Source: Biomphalaria glabrata
Taxonomy: Eukaryota > Mollusca > Gastropoda > Planorbidae
Reading direction: 5' to 3'
Length of the DNA stretch: 64,000 nucleotides
Assembly: GCF_947242115.1 (NCBI RefSeq)
Contig: NC_074726.1
Coordinates: forward strand, 13,019,970-13,083,969
Position 1 is the first letter of the stretch; every line of letters starts with the position of its first letter. Below are positions 33,886 through 54,616 of this stretch, one piece after another. The notes under the pieces are model-generated. The model saw nothing but the letters and a program-made list of their open reading frames with translations. It ran no database searches and was not told the origin of the DNA. The position numbers and the translations under genes were made by a program.

Positions 33886-35440
33886 CTTCTTATCTTCTTA
33901 TCTTATATAATACAGACGTTACTTCAAAAAAGAAGATGATTACGTCCTACGCGTCATGCATTTAGTCATGCATATTAACCAATGACTTAAATTCTGCCAA
34001 GTCACTGGTTTTCCTGGCTAGCTCAGGCAACCCATTCCATGCTCTAATAGCACTAGGGAAGAAGGAGTATTTGTACAAATTTGTCCTAGCATATGGGACG
34101 AGGAATGTGCCTTTATCTTTGTGTCTTTCAGAGTATTTTATTAAATTTTGTTTTTGTATTTGAAGATTATGGTTCAGTGTTTTATGTATGATTGCTACTT
34201 TACTTTTGAGCCTTCTGTCCTGAAGGCTTTCTAAATTTAGTGATTTTACTAAAGGTGTTACTCTAGTCAAATGTGAATATTCGTTTGTTATGAATCTCAC
34301 TGCTCTATTTTGTGTCTGTTCCAGTTTCTTAATGTTTTCTTGAGTTGAGGGGTCCCAAACGGAGGATGCATATTCTATTATTGGCCTAACCAAGGTTAAG
34401 TAACATTTTAGTTTTATGTTCTTATTTGATTTATAGAAATTTCTTTTAATAAATCCTAATGCTTTGTTTGATTTTTTTGTAGTTTCATCAATATGTGGAT
34501 TCCATGATAGTTTTTCATTTATTATAACACCTAGGTATTTTGCGTTTTTAGTCTGTGATACTGGTTTGCCATGAATAAGATAAGTGGAATTAATTTGTTT
34601 TAGTTTTTTTGTTACTCTTAACAACTGACATTTTTCTGGGTGGAAAGACATGCTCCAATTTGATTCCCATTTCTGTAATTCATCTAATTCTCTTTGTAAA
34701 ATATCTGTGTCTTGTGTTGTTTTTATTGTTCTATATATTATGCAATCGTCTGCAAATAATCTGACTTTTGTTCCTGAACTAATGCAATTTGGTAAATCAT
34801 TTATGTAAATTAAAAATAGTAGTGGACCCAAGACTGTTCCCTGAGTTTACTGTTATTGGTGTTGATTTATAGCCATTTATTATTACAGTTTGTTCTCTCC
34901 CTATCAGAAAATCTTTAATCCACTGATGCAGTGGACCATTAATGCCGAAATATTTTAATTTTTTAAGCAAACTATAGTGGTGAACTTTGTCAAAAGCCTT
35001 GGAAAAATCTAGTAAGATAGCATCTATTTGTTCACTATTATCTAAACCTTTTGAAAAATCATCAATTAGTCCTATTAGTTGTGTTTCACATGATCTATAT
35101 TTCCTAAAGCCATGTTGGTATGGTGTGAGGACATTATGTTTGTCTAAGTGGTTTATGATGTTACTACATATTATGTGTTCTAGGATTTTACATGTGATGC
35201 TGGTAAGTGATACTGGTCTGTAGTTCCCTGGGTCAGATTTTTCTCCTTTTTTAAATAGGGGGGTGACATTAGCTTCTTTCCAGTCCTTTGGTACTCTGCC
35301 CTGGTTAAGTGACTCCTGTGGAAGTACTGACTGGAAATTCTCTTTGCTTGGAGTTATGTCCTCTGGAGCTAAATCAGCTTCTGCGCTAAACGGTGAGCTA
35401 ATGGTATTGAAAACCGGTTCTTGACGTCTTAAAATTTGCT
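33886..35440 (-). mobile_element. jockey-like LINE, 3' half with reverse transcriptase
   Basis: Minus-strand RT: WKEANVTPLFKKGEKSDPGN, YRPVSLTSITCKILEHIIC, LLDFSKAFDKVHHYSLLKKL, then FADD (34831-33962 frame) and the C-terminal YSFFPSAIRAWNGLPELARK. It ends with GAAGTAACGTCTGTATTATA and a short TAAGATAAGA tail. A small deletion near 34840 removes the usual PQGT block. It is 5' truncated near 35440 and nested in the hAT element. The copy at 44038-45160 is very similar. Confidence 0.92.
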
Positions 35441-36384
35441 TTTATAAATTGCAAAATTAAGGAATCTAAAAAAGTGTTGTACTTTTAATAATTTCACTAG
35501 AAATAATTTCACCTTTCAGCAAAGGAAAATGACAAAACCTGTTTTCTTTTTGCTTGCTTGTAGAAAAGGGAAGGCCTTGTTTGAAAAGATTTAACATCCA
35601 TTTACATTTCATATGCAAGAGGCTCATTGCAATGGCAACTATGAAACATAAAATCTGTCTTCCACTCTTCATTAGAAATATTGGTAACAAGGTCAGAGTC
35701 CTTCAAGTAATATAACAATTTCTTCATTGAGATTTTACACTATTCTCGTTTACTTTGCCAATGCTAAGGTAGCGGATATGTTGGATCATTTTGTTCAAAA
35801 TCGGAACTACCTGTGGCTTATACACTCTAGTTCTAGTAAGTTTGACTTTTTTATTTCTATTGCCATTATGAAGTTAAAATTTTATGAAGTTTTGTGCAAA
35901 CTTTCCTGTTTAAAGTTTATGGTTGGGATATTTAAAAAAAAAAAAAAACAACCTATTTTACTCAGTCAAAGATCGAGTTCCACCAGTTGTCACCCTTGCC
36001 ATCTTGTTCCAAGCATACCCAACATTCAACACAGTTCTTCATAGCATTGAATAAATACTGATCAGAGATTGTGTCTTGAATTGAGTGTATTGATGTATAG
36101 CCAATAAGCATAGTCTTCGTTTGCTTTAAACTTTTAATAATGACAGTTTCAATAATTTATATTTATATTATTTTTAATATATTTGCATTTTTATAAGTAT
36201 ATACTGTGGGCACAACTGATTTCTGTAGGAGTCGGCGGGTCGCATAAAATACTCCGGCGGGCCGAAATTTGCCCACCCCTGTTCTATTCAATTCAGAAGG
36301 GTGGTGGGCGGAGGGTGGAACATGAACGTTTATATCAAAAACGGCTCCAACGACTTCAATTAGATAGTCATTCAATACATCAGT

Positions 36385-36690
36385 TACATCAACCGTCTTT
36401 CTCTATTCCTATCTGTCCTTTGCCTTGGACAGAACCTCTTCAATGGCAGGCCGTCCATTCTTTGATGTTGTCTTCCCATCGTTTTTTCTGTCTTCCTCTA
36501 CATCTTCTTCCTGGTACTGTTCCCTGAAGGAAGGTCTTTGCGAGCCATGAGGGCATTGCGATGTGACCATAGAGTTTCAGCTTACGTTTTTTGACAATGT
36601 TTAGCAAGTCATTGTGGGGTACAAGTGCTGTATTAATCCTGTTTCTAATCTCTTCAATCGTGATGCAGTTTTTGCAAGTGACACCTAGGA
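36385..36690 (-). mobile_element. non-LTR retrotransposon, C-terminal fragment (family R)
   Basis: The minus strand matches 57800-58150: GGTACTGTTCCCTGAAGGAA, TTTGACAATGTTTAGCAAGTC and CACCTAGGATT lie in the same order. The frame is broken. A nearby stretch at 36937-36995 (AAACTCAAAATCGGCCCACG on -) is also found at 62795-62840 (+), a further dispersed repeat. Confidence 0.7.
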
Positions 36691-37145
36691 TTTAACTATA
36701 TCTTTATACTTAGCAGTTCATTGAATACATACGAGTATTAACAAAGTAATTTAAGTAATAATAATAACATTAATAATTCTCCTTATCCTGTGGTATCAAG
36801 TCGTTTGTTAAATTGACAATGCAACATTTTTCAAGTTGTTTTTTTTTTATTTCGACGAAGAAATGTTTGTACTTTTTGAAAGTTTGTAGTTCATAGTTTC
36901 TGATTTTTTCTTTCTGAAAATATATGGAAACCTGTCTTTTATCTGCCTGATGGGACCACTTCGTGGGCCGATTTTGAGTTTGTGTGGAGACACAAACTTT
37001 CTTTGTAATCTTGTCTATGTTATTCTTGTTTTTATTGAATTTATGTTTAATATTGTGCCCCCATTTTTTTATTGTTTCATGTTCTTCTTTGCAACTATGG
37101 GAACATATATTATACAGCGCACTTACATTTATTTTTTTTATATTA

Positions 37146-37166
37146 CACACACACACACACACACAT

Positions 37167-37197
<31 letters not shown>

Positions 37198-37222
37198 CAT
37201 ACACATACACATATATATATAT
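37146..37222. repeat. (CA)n/(TA)n microsatellite
   Basis: Alternating CACACA and TATATA runs. Short ORFs across it on both strands are artefacts of the repeat. Confidence 0.95.
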
Positions 37223-37547
37223 ATTCTGTCTTATCTAGAACGATTTATATTCTTTTTTTTTCATGGCCATTAAATCTATTTTGAACAAATGACGAAATGT
37301 TTTAGAATCCATTCTTTGAAAACGCCCACTCCTCGAAGCCCATTAATTTCTTCTCCTCCACTTCTCTCCCTCCCCCATGATTTACAGGTAAAGGTCATTG
37401 AGCGCTCACTCCTAACACATTGATACCTGCGTCCTGGAACCTTCGGAACTCACACTCACGCGTGTACACACTTTTACGCCTGTACTCACGGCCTCTTGCC
37501 AACACACAGACACCCACTGGTTATCATTTGAAGTCACTCTACTGACA

Positions 37548-46866
<9,319 letters not shown>

Positions 46867-46971
46867 CGCCCACCTCAGTCTTTCCATTTACTTACAAACT
46901 ATTGGATTATTTTATTTAAAATATACACTTTATTTCTAGTATTTTTCTTTTGTATGTAATATTCATACACA

Positions 46972-46977
46972 AATAAA
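46972..46977 (+). promoter_or_regulatory. polyadenylation signal of the EF-hand gene
   Basis: AATAAA about 105 bp after the EF-hand stop, in an AT-rich stretch. It implies a short 3' UTR ending near 46995. Confidence 0.6.
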
Positions 46978-47125
46978 ATCTGAACATGCTTTCTTATAAA
47001 TGTAGGTGGTGTTCATTTTTCTATCGCATTGAATGACTGGTGAAAAATTGTGGCCAATCAGAAGGCAGGTTATTGAAATTATAATAATTGAACAGTCGAG
47101 GTTACTCACCCATATTAGTTCAAGG

Positions 47126-47420
47126 AGGAGCGGTGGCTGAGCGGTAAAGCGCTTGGCTTCCGAACCAGAGACCAGGGTTCGAATCCTGGTGAAGACTGGG
47201 ATTTTTTATTTCGGGATCTTCGAGCGCCTCTGAGTCCACCCAGTTCTAATGGGTACCTGACATTAGTTGGGGAAAAGTAAAGGAAGTTGGTCGTTGTGCT
47301 GGCCACGTGACACCCTAGTTAACCGTGACACCCTAGTTAACCGTAGGCCACAGAAACAGATGATCTTTACATCATCTGCCCTATAGACCACAAGGCCTGA
47401 AAGGGGAACTTTACTTTTAC
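47126..47420 (+). mobile_element. tRNA-derived SINE (family A), best-preserved copy
   Basis: GGAGCGGTGGCTGAGCGGTA (A box), GCGCTTGGCTTCCGAACC, AGGGTTCGAATCCTGG (B box) and GTGAAGACTGGGATTTTTTA are intact. The 3' part includes a duplicated GTGACACCCTAGTTAACC and ends GGCCTGAAAGGGGAAC. Confidence 0.9.
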
Positions 47421-48540
47421 TACTATCTAGTTCTAGAGAAAAACGTGACTTTCCATGCGCCAATCTTAGGAGACAGTTGAGAGAAAGATCAAGTGACTTG
47501 TACATAAGCTCCTAGGGGACGCCCAAAGGCCAGTCCTACTCATTGTTAGTTAGACACATTCATGACAGTGACCTCAAAATAACTAATGAGTTATTAGTCG
47601 TCACGAATAGACCTTTGGGAATAACAAGGATCCCTACAGCTATTGAATAACACGAATGTACCTTTTTTTTCTTTACCAATTAGTTATTCATTATCATGTA
47701 TCTGTATGGCAAAAATATCAGTTGCCACTACAGGTAGGCCTATTTGAAACGTGACCTGAAAGTGGTGTGTGTACACTTGATTAAATTGTGCCTGACATTT
47801 TAGAGACGTTATCATTTATAAAAAGGTAAACAAAAATTTACATAATTCAATATTTATTATAAAATGTTATTTTTTAAAGACCACAAACAGACCTGTAACC
47901 AGCACAATGTAAATAATGGAATTTCACCACTTACTCAGTGTATCGATTTTATTAAGAAAATACCATACGAATGAAGATATTTCCCTGTATTAAAAATTGT
48001 TTATATGTACGAGCATGGTTTCTTCTGTAAAAGTACACTAGAACAGTTCTTTAAACAATCCACATTTTACAAATATTTTTTTTTAGAAGACAAAGCTTAT
48101 CTAAGGGAAAGAGCTTCCCATTTACAACTCTCTCAATAATGTAGAAGTAAATTTCCCTTATTCGATATCTAACAAAATATGGATTCATGTTTTATTAGGT
48201 GTAATAAATAATTGTTAAAAGTTTCAAGATCCGAGAATGGGTGTGTGAGAAATGACATGATCAACTATCTTAAGCAGTATCTGTGAAGTCAACTTGATCT
48301 CAGAATGTGTAAGGAAGAAATAACATGATCAACTATCTTAAGCCGTATCTGTGAAGTCAACTTGATCTGAGAATGTGTGTGGGAGAAATGACGTGTATAA
48401 ACTTTTTACCAGACAGACATAGTGAAATGATATACCCTTTGTAAAAAACATCATCCTACGCACCAAGCCTTTGGTATACATGGGTTAAGGTGCAAATCTT
48501 CCATTTAATACAGCAGGGATTCAACGTAAAACGCCATTAT
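47421..48540. other. intergenic sequence between convergent genes, with dispersed repeats
   Basis: About 48110-48430 shares AAATTTCCCTTATTCGATAT and GATCCGAGAATGGGTGTGTG with stretches near 3960, 9310 and 14380, a dispersed repeat. It contains a 68-bp tandem duplication (ATGATCAACTATCTTAAGC twice, 48256-48375). No gene was recognised. Confidence 0.5.
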
Positions 48541-51500
48541 TATTGGAGAGAAATGTTTTATTATAAGAATAGCATATGTACATAACTAGTTTACAAACTC
48601 TACACGGACATTTGCACAACTTCCAAGTGGCTCAGCAATGTGCATTCACAAAATGTTGGCCTATAGAAAGAATCTTTACCATGGCAAGAGTACATTGAAA
48701 TCTTAGCAACAACCAAATAATAATATATCATTTTAATCAAAGGAAATGTTTTCGTTCACCTAATAGAAAGATGAAAATATAATACTATTTTTAGAACAGC
48801 TCTGACACTGAAAGGCAGCTGTGACACCTTACCAAACTCTCTTCACAGCTTCACAACCAAGCGTTTCAAATCAGTCTTGTTTTATGTGCCTAAACAGAAA
48901 TGAATTGCAAACATAGTAGTGGTCTTACCTACAACACTGCTCAAACTCTACTAGTACTTTCCTCTCAGAAGCTAACACAAATATGGTGTCAGAAATTAGT
49001 ATTGATTTTAAACAAAAACTCCCACTTATAGAGGAGAAGGTTGTTTTTTTACTCCTCTCTAATTGTTCTTTGTTGTGGTTTTTTGAAGAGAAAGCTTGGA
49101 ATACTAACATAAAGTATAGGGAATAATTTTGATGAATTAGAATAAATATGATTTAAACTGGTAAAAGAAGCTTTGAAAGTCGAGCAAAAAATTCTTTCCA
49201 GTACTGGCTAGTGATTCCAGAGAAGAAAATAACCACAGTTATTAAAATACAACTTACAAGTAAAATAATATCAATTTTGTCTAGCGCCTTCACCACCATC
49301 ACATGAAACCAAATCTAGAATCTAAACAATACTTTCACTATTCCCATAAATAAATATTCACAATGATCAATGAAGTCACACAAAGGGAAAAAAGAACCAG
49401 GCAACACATCGGCAGACACAAACCTAGTTCTCCCCAAACAAATGAGGGCATTCTAGAATCATTTACACATCATTATCATGAAATACAAATGGCTGGGATA
49501 AAATATGAAAAAAGTCATAATTTAATGTAGTCATCTTAGCAACATAACAAACACAGACAAAAAAAAATGATTTCACATTAAAAATCATTCAGAAAAGAAA
49601 ATTGGTAGCTAATTAAAAGAATTTCATCTAAAAAAAAAAATCTCAAATTTAGGTGATGTGTCTTCTACCAGATATTAATAGTAGAAAACTAGTTGAACAT
49701 TCTATTGCCACACAACCAAATGTAGCTCTAGGTGTTAGGATATGAATGGGAAGGTAGGTCACAGACACATGCAGTCACACAGTGAGGAATCAAAGTTGCT
49801 GGTCACAAGATCAAACAGAGCCATCACCATAGTGACTCACAGAAGTCTATAGTTTCTCTGAGAAGCTGGTGAGAAAATAGTACTAGATACATTGGAGAAA
49901 AAGGCACACTAACTTGACTAAGACTCAACAACAACAAAAAAAAGCTACAAAAAAAATTGGGGCTTAGAATATTTAACCTTAAAGAAGCTAAATATGTAGT
50001 CATTAAGTACATAATATACTAACACTGGTACACTAAATTGTTTTTCTGCTTGTGTTTTGAAAACCTTAAAATAGCTTGACTTTAATTAAAACCAACATGA
50101 AGAAAAAATTTTGCTCAATAAATTGAATTATATCATGTATAGAGAGACTGAGAGGAACCACCAAGTTCAATGTGAGTTCTGTTCTATTTGGAGCCAGACT
50201 GCTCCTTCAAGATGAGCTGTGTTCTATTTGGAGCCAGAGGACTAAAATGGGGTGAAGCAAACTTTTCTAAATTGAAACAAATTTATAAGAATGAAAAAAT
50301 TCAAGTGCTGATAATATAAAACATTATAATGGTTTTAAACAGCCAACATAATTATTAGCTTTGATTTCATTTGCTATTGTTTCTTTTTACACTTTATTGT
50401 ATCAACCACTTATCTACATTGTACATCAAGATAAAAATACTGAAACGTTATTGTGAACTCAAAATCAAACTGTTGCAAGTCATCATCCCAATTGACATGT
50501 TGGTTGTATAGAGACACTTGAACTCCACACTAATCCTAGATAGGTTTCACACAGCATTGTTTCCAACTGCTACAAGAATAAAAGTGCACTCATACACAAG
50601 AAACATTCTAATAATAAAAGGTTAAAATGACTGGAATCCACAAAGAAACAAAAACAAAAAAGTGAAATTTTTAAACCCCCCCCCCCTAAAAAATATTAAT
50701 CAAAAACAGACAATTATAGATTACAAATGAGACCATAACCTAGTTTAGTTGCTTATGGAACACACCCTTCAATACAAGTCTTAAAGAAATAGCTATCCCC
50801 AAGCAACCCCAATATATATTATTTTTAGAATTACACGGACTATTGTATGAAATGTTAATGCTACATTGAAATCTATTCTATTTGTGATTCTAAAATAAAT
50901 TAACCTTTAGAACTAATTTAGTACTGCTGTTAAGACCAAAGCTGATTGGCTCTACAGAAGTCATGGCACTCAGTACAGTGACCCTATTGTAGCAAGTGCA
51001 GGCCTGTCACTTAAGTTGATCTATTTTTACATTATTATTATTGCATGTTAATCATTGGTCACAGACAGGTGTTTTCATACTAACAAAAGAATTAAAAAGA
51101 TCTCTACGATGACCATCTGCCTGTATACAACCCCTCCCTACCCCCTCCCCCCCCCCCCCCAAAAAAACAAAATTAATTCAAATACTGGTGCCAATAAAAC
51201 AGGTAAGTTAGCTCATTTAATGCTTATCTTATCAAACAACTTATGAATGAATAGAACAAAAACTCATCTACAAAGTACAACAGAGTTTACCTTACAAAAA
51301 AAAAAAAATTAGCTCATTCAACAGAAAAGGTATAGTAGCAGACAGTCAACATACAGGAAGGCCCATGAACATTTGTATCAGTTTCATAAGGCAGTCAAAA
51401 AAAAATAAACTTTTTCAGAGGAAATAATATACAAGAAATGTGGTGAGTACATTGACCTCTTGACCCCTGTCTTGATTTGTTCTTGGTATGTTTTTTTTTT

Positions 51501-51759
51501 ATTAAAAGTAAACATGTTTTCATTTTTAAAAATGTCAATAATATAAACATATTTACATAATATATTACACTAAAGTAATTATTTTGTCAGTAAAACCTGA
51601 TTGGGACAAGACCTAAAAAAAAAATCAATGAAGCAGTGAGAGACAAGACTTCATTAAAGTCAAACAACAAATTAACAAAACTAATTACAAACTGGCCAAT
51701 TCAGATCTCTGAATGAACAAAACATTTTTAATGTTACATTTCATAAGAGGTATGTTGTT

Positions 51760-51945
51760 ACACTGAGTTTCCCAATATCTCTCAAGGTCTCTGAAATTCT
51801 TCCCTAGTGTTTTTAGAGCATGGAATGGGTTGCCTGAGCTAGCCAGGAAAATCAGTGACTTAGCAGAATTTAGGTCATTGGTTAATATGCATGACGCATA
51901 GGGTGTACTCATCATCTTTTTTGAAGTAACGTCTGTATTATATAA
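51760..51945 (+). mobile_element. jockey-like LINE, 3' tail fragment
   Basis: TCTTCCCTAGTGTTTTTAGA, GCATGGAATGGGTTGCCTGA, GCATGACGCATAGGGTG and GAAGTAACGTCTGTATTATA match the LINE 3' end. It is severely 5' truncated. Confidence 0.85.
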
Positions 51946-52530
51946 GTAAGCAGTACAATCAAAATATAACTTTTAGAAAACTTGTTTAGATTCACCATAT
52001 TAACTTTGTTAAAAAAGAAAAATTGAGCTCAACTCAAAACTTGTAAAATCAGTTGAAGTTATAGTTGGAATTAACACTATTATATATTATTTCATTTATA
52101 AAATATACAATAGTCAACAGCATTTAAGTTAGTTAATAATGCCACTCAACATAATGTCTAGTGTTCCATGGCTAAACTTCAACAAACATGGTATAGTGCA
52201 CACAAAAAAACTATTTTAGTAGGTGTCAGCAAGTGGAACCTAAAAAGTACAAGCAGTCCACAATCCTGGAAAGAACCACTGAGTCAAGAAGACATATAGT
52301 TCTAGCTCTTTTTTCACTTAATAAGTATTTCATCATCCACTATTGGATGAAGTGTACAAAACACTAAGACAAAGACAAAAAACATTTCTGACACAGAACT
52401 TGTCAAGCTGTTTAGGGAATTGTCCTTATCTTGGTTGCATAGTCTCTACTGAAGGAAATGAACACTGAATGAAGCCAAATGTCTTTTGCAACAAAAAGTT
52501 GACCAACCTTTCTAATATTGAATGATAGTA

Positions 52531-53549
52531 CAGACCTGCCTACCAAAAAAAGTCCAAATGCGTAACACTTACGGTCAAAATGCGTATTTTGGCACCAGAA
52601 TGCGTAACACTTACGTGATCCTCTATTTTGTCATATATATATATATATATATAATATTAGATGTCATGATTAGATCTACAATCTAAATCTAGATCAATAG
52701 AGATGATATCTAGATTAGATCTGGATCTATGTCTATATAATATATAATGAATATAATCTACTCTAGATCTGGGCTCAAAAGTGTTACCGATGTCGTGGAT
52801 CCGCTAGATCCTAACTTTCGTAGGCCTACCTTCATACTTGATCTATTCTATACTAAGACTAAGAATCTAGTCTAGATCTAGACTAGATGGTAGTAGATGT
52901 TATCGATCTAGATCTAGTCAATCTAAATTCTAAATCATACTAGATCTATAACTAGTTTGTAGGGTAATGTAGAGAATCATAATGTAATGACTAGCTAGAC
53001 TCGAGCTACATCTATTCCTGTATAACAAGTTATCTAGATTCTAGATCTAGAATCCAGATCTAGATTAGATATCTACAGTGTCACTCAATGTGTTTTGAAT
53101 CGATAGCTCTTCGATTTTTTTTTCTATACAAATGAATACGAGAATCAGGAATGCACCAACATAATTAATTTCTACTCATGAACTTACAAAAAAAAAAAAA
53201 AAAAAGTCACGTTGGTGTATCAGCTAACTGACGGTACCAACCTGGTACCAGCCCGCCACTCCCTCACTCACCCGTTCTTCATTTCTAGACATCTAATTGC
53301 TATTAAGTACCAATCAACATATAGATCTGGGTACATTGTGTTCACCCCACCTTTTCTGTTTCGCCCCTCTCCCCACAGGTGGGCTTAGCGTGACCTCCGT
53401 GACCGCTTGTAAGCTAGTCTAGAGAGGAAAAAAAAAAAGCATACGAAATGCGTAACGCGACGGGTTAAATGCGTATTTGCGTACTGGCGGTCATTTTTGG
53501 GAGATTTTGCGTAACGAATACGCATTTTGCGTAACGGTAGGCAGGTCTG
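52531..53549. mobile_element. non-autonomous DNA transposon, 6-bp target duplication, TCTAGATC-rich core
   Basis: Perfect 14-bp inverted ends CAGACCTGCCTACC and GGTAGGCAGGTCTG. ATAGTA is duplicated at 52525-52530 and 53550-53555. Subterminal ATGCGTAAC and ATGCGTATTT motifs repeat near both ends. The 1019-bp core has no ORF and is dense in overlapping TCTAGATCTAGA-type palindromes (about 52660-53070). The CAG start and 6-bp duplication suggest a hAT-like group, but the superfamily is uncertain. Confidence 0.85.
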
Positions 53550-54616
53550 ATAGTATGATATTTCAGCATTATTGACTTTCAAATGACACAAGAACGTAAA
53601 AGTTTGCAGAGCAACATTTGAGGGATAAATCATTACCTGCCCAGCTCAAGTACTGATCAAAAATGGATATAAAACTAATCTATTTCTAAAGAAGATTAGG
53701 TCCTGTCTACAAGTTTGAGTAGCTGGTCACATTTCAAGGTTATCAAACAAGTTAGCTATTTTTGGGCCATAAATCTATTAAGTGGTATGCCACCAAAGAT
53801 CTTCATGATATAAAATTACTTTAGTGAGCTCCCTTTAACTGTGCCTGATCTCTCTATATGATTACAATGAGTTTGGGTAATGTTCAAGGCTTCTGTTTCC
53901 AATGTATTAGAAGTGTACTTGTATGGTCTGCACCATTATCTAATGGATTACAAATATCAAATTCAATAAGTTCCTCACTACATATTTACATAAAAATAGG
54001 GGAAAAAAATTCAAACATTTGAATTCAAATCAATTTATACATTTATCTCGTTCTTTCACATTTCTTTATACAGCTGAATTTGTACAAGTTTGTCAATCAA
54101 CTAATTTCTATTTTTACAAGCTCATGCTAGCAATTTCATAACCAATTTATGTTCCACTGGTTGGATATTTAGCCCAATACCAAACTTCATTTGCGAAAAT
54201 GTTTATTGAACAGAACATTTAATAGTTTTATTTTATGTATCTGCTAAATTTGTCAGCTTACACTTAATGGTTCAGAGACTAGAAGCAGAAGACAACAAAT
54301 CAAGAAAACGTAAATCTAATTGCCCTTGAATGACATTTCTAAAAATCCAATCCCAAATGTAAATAAATTTTTGTTATAACAATCCAACAGAAATATGTAA
54401 ATACATTTTTGTGTATACATTATTGGATGAAGTGTTACCATCATGTTGCAAATGTTTCCTACAACATGATTTACCATTAGCAATGTCCAATGCTAATTCA
54501 AACATTCCTTGTTAATGTCTATGTATTGATAAGCTCCAGCAACTTGAGAGCTCCATTCCTTTGGTGAGATGATGAGGGAACATCAAGAACTAAAAGCAGT
54601 CTTGACCTGGTCCTGT

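Larger units (their letters stand above)
33083..36281. mobile_element. hAT transposon with nested LINEs, 8-bp target duplication
   Basis: The ends CAGGGGTGGGCAACCTTTTT and CGAAATTTGCCCACCCCTG are inverted repeats. TTCTATTC is duplicated exactly at 33075-33082 and 36282-36289. Inside are LINE fragments at 33525-33770 (+) and 33886-35440 (-), so only about 1.3 kb is the hAT itself. I could not confidently identify transposase remnants in 35440-36100. Confidence 0.88.
48541..54616 (-). other. possible long 3' UTR of the type I receptor gene
   Basis: No ORF or exon was recognised over 6 kb downstream of the receptor stop. On the minus strand an AATAAA (complement of 48556-48561) lies near the low end, so the 3' UTR could reach about 48540. 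The stretch is poor in old repeats apart from a LINE tail (51760-51945) and a transposon (52531-53549). The UTR reading is inference. Confidence 0.35.

Noticed and set aside
47126-47195. Functional tRNA gene
   Set aside because: A and B boxes are present but the sequence continues into a SINE body shared by five other loci, and the acceptor stem does not close.
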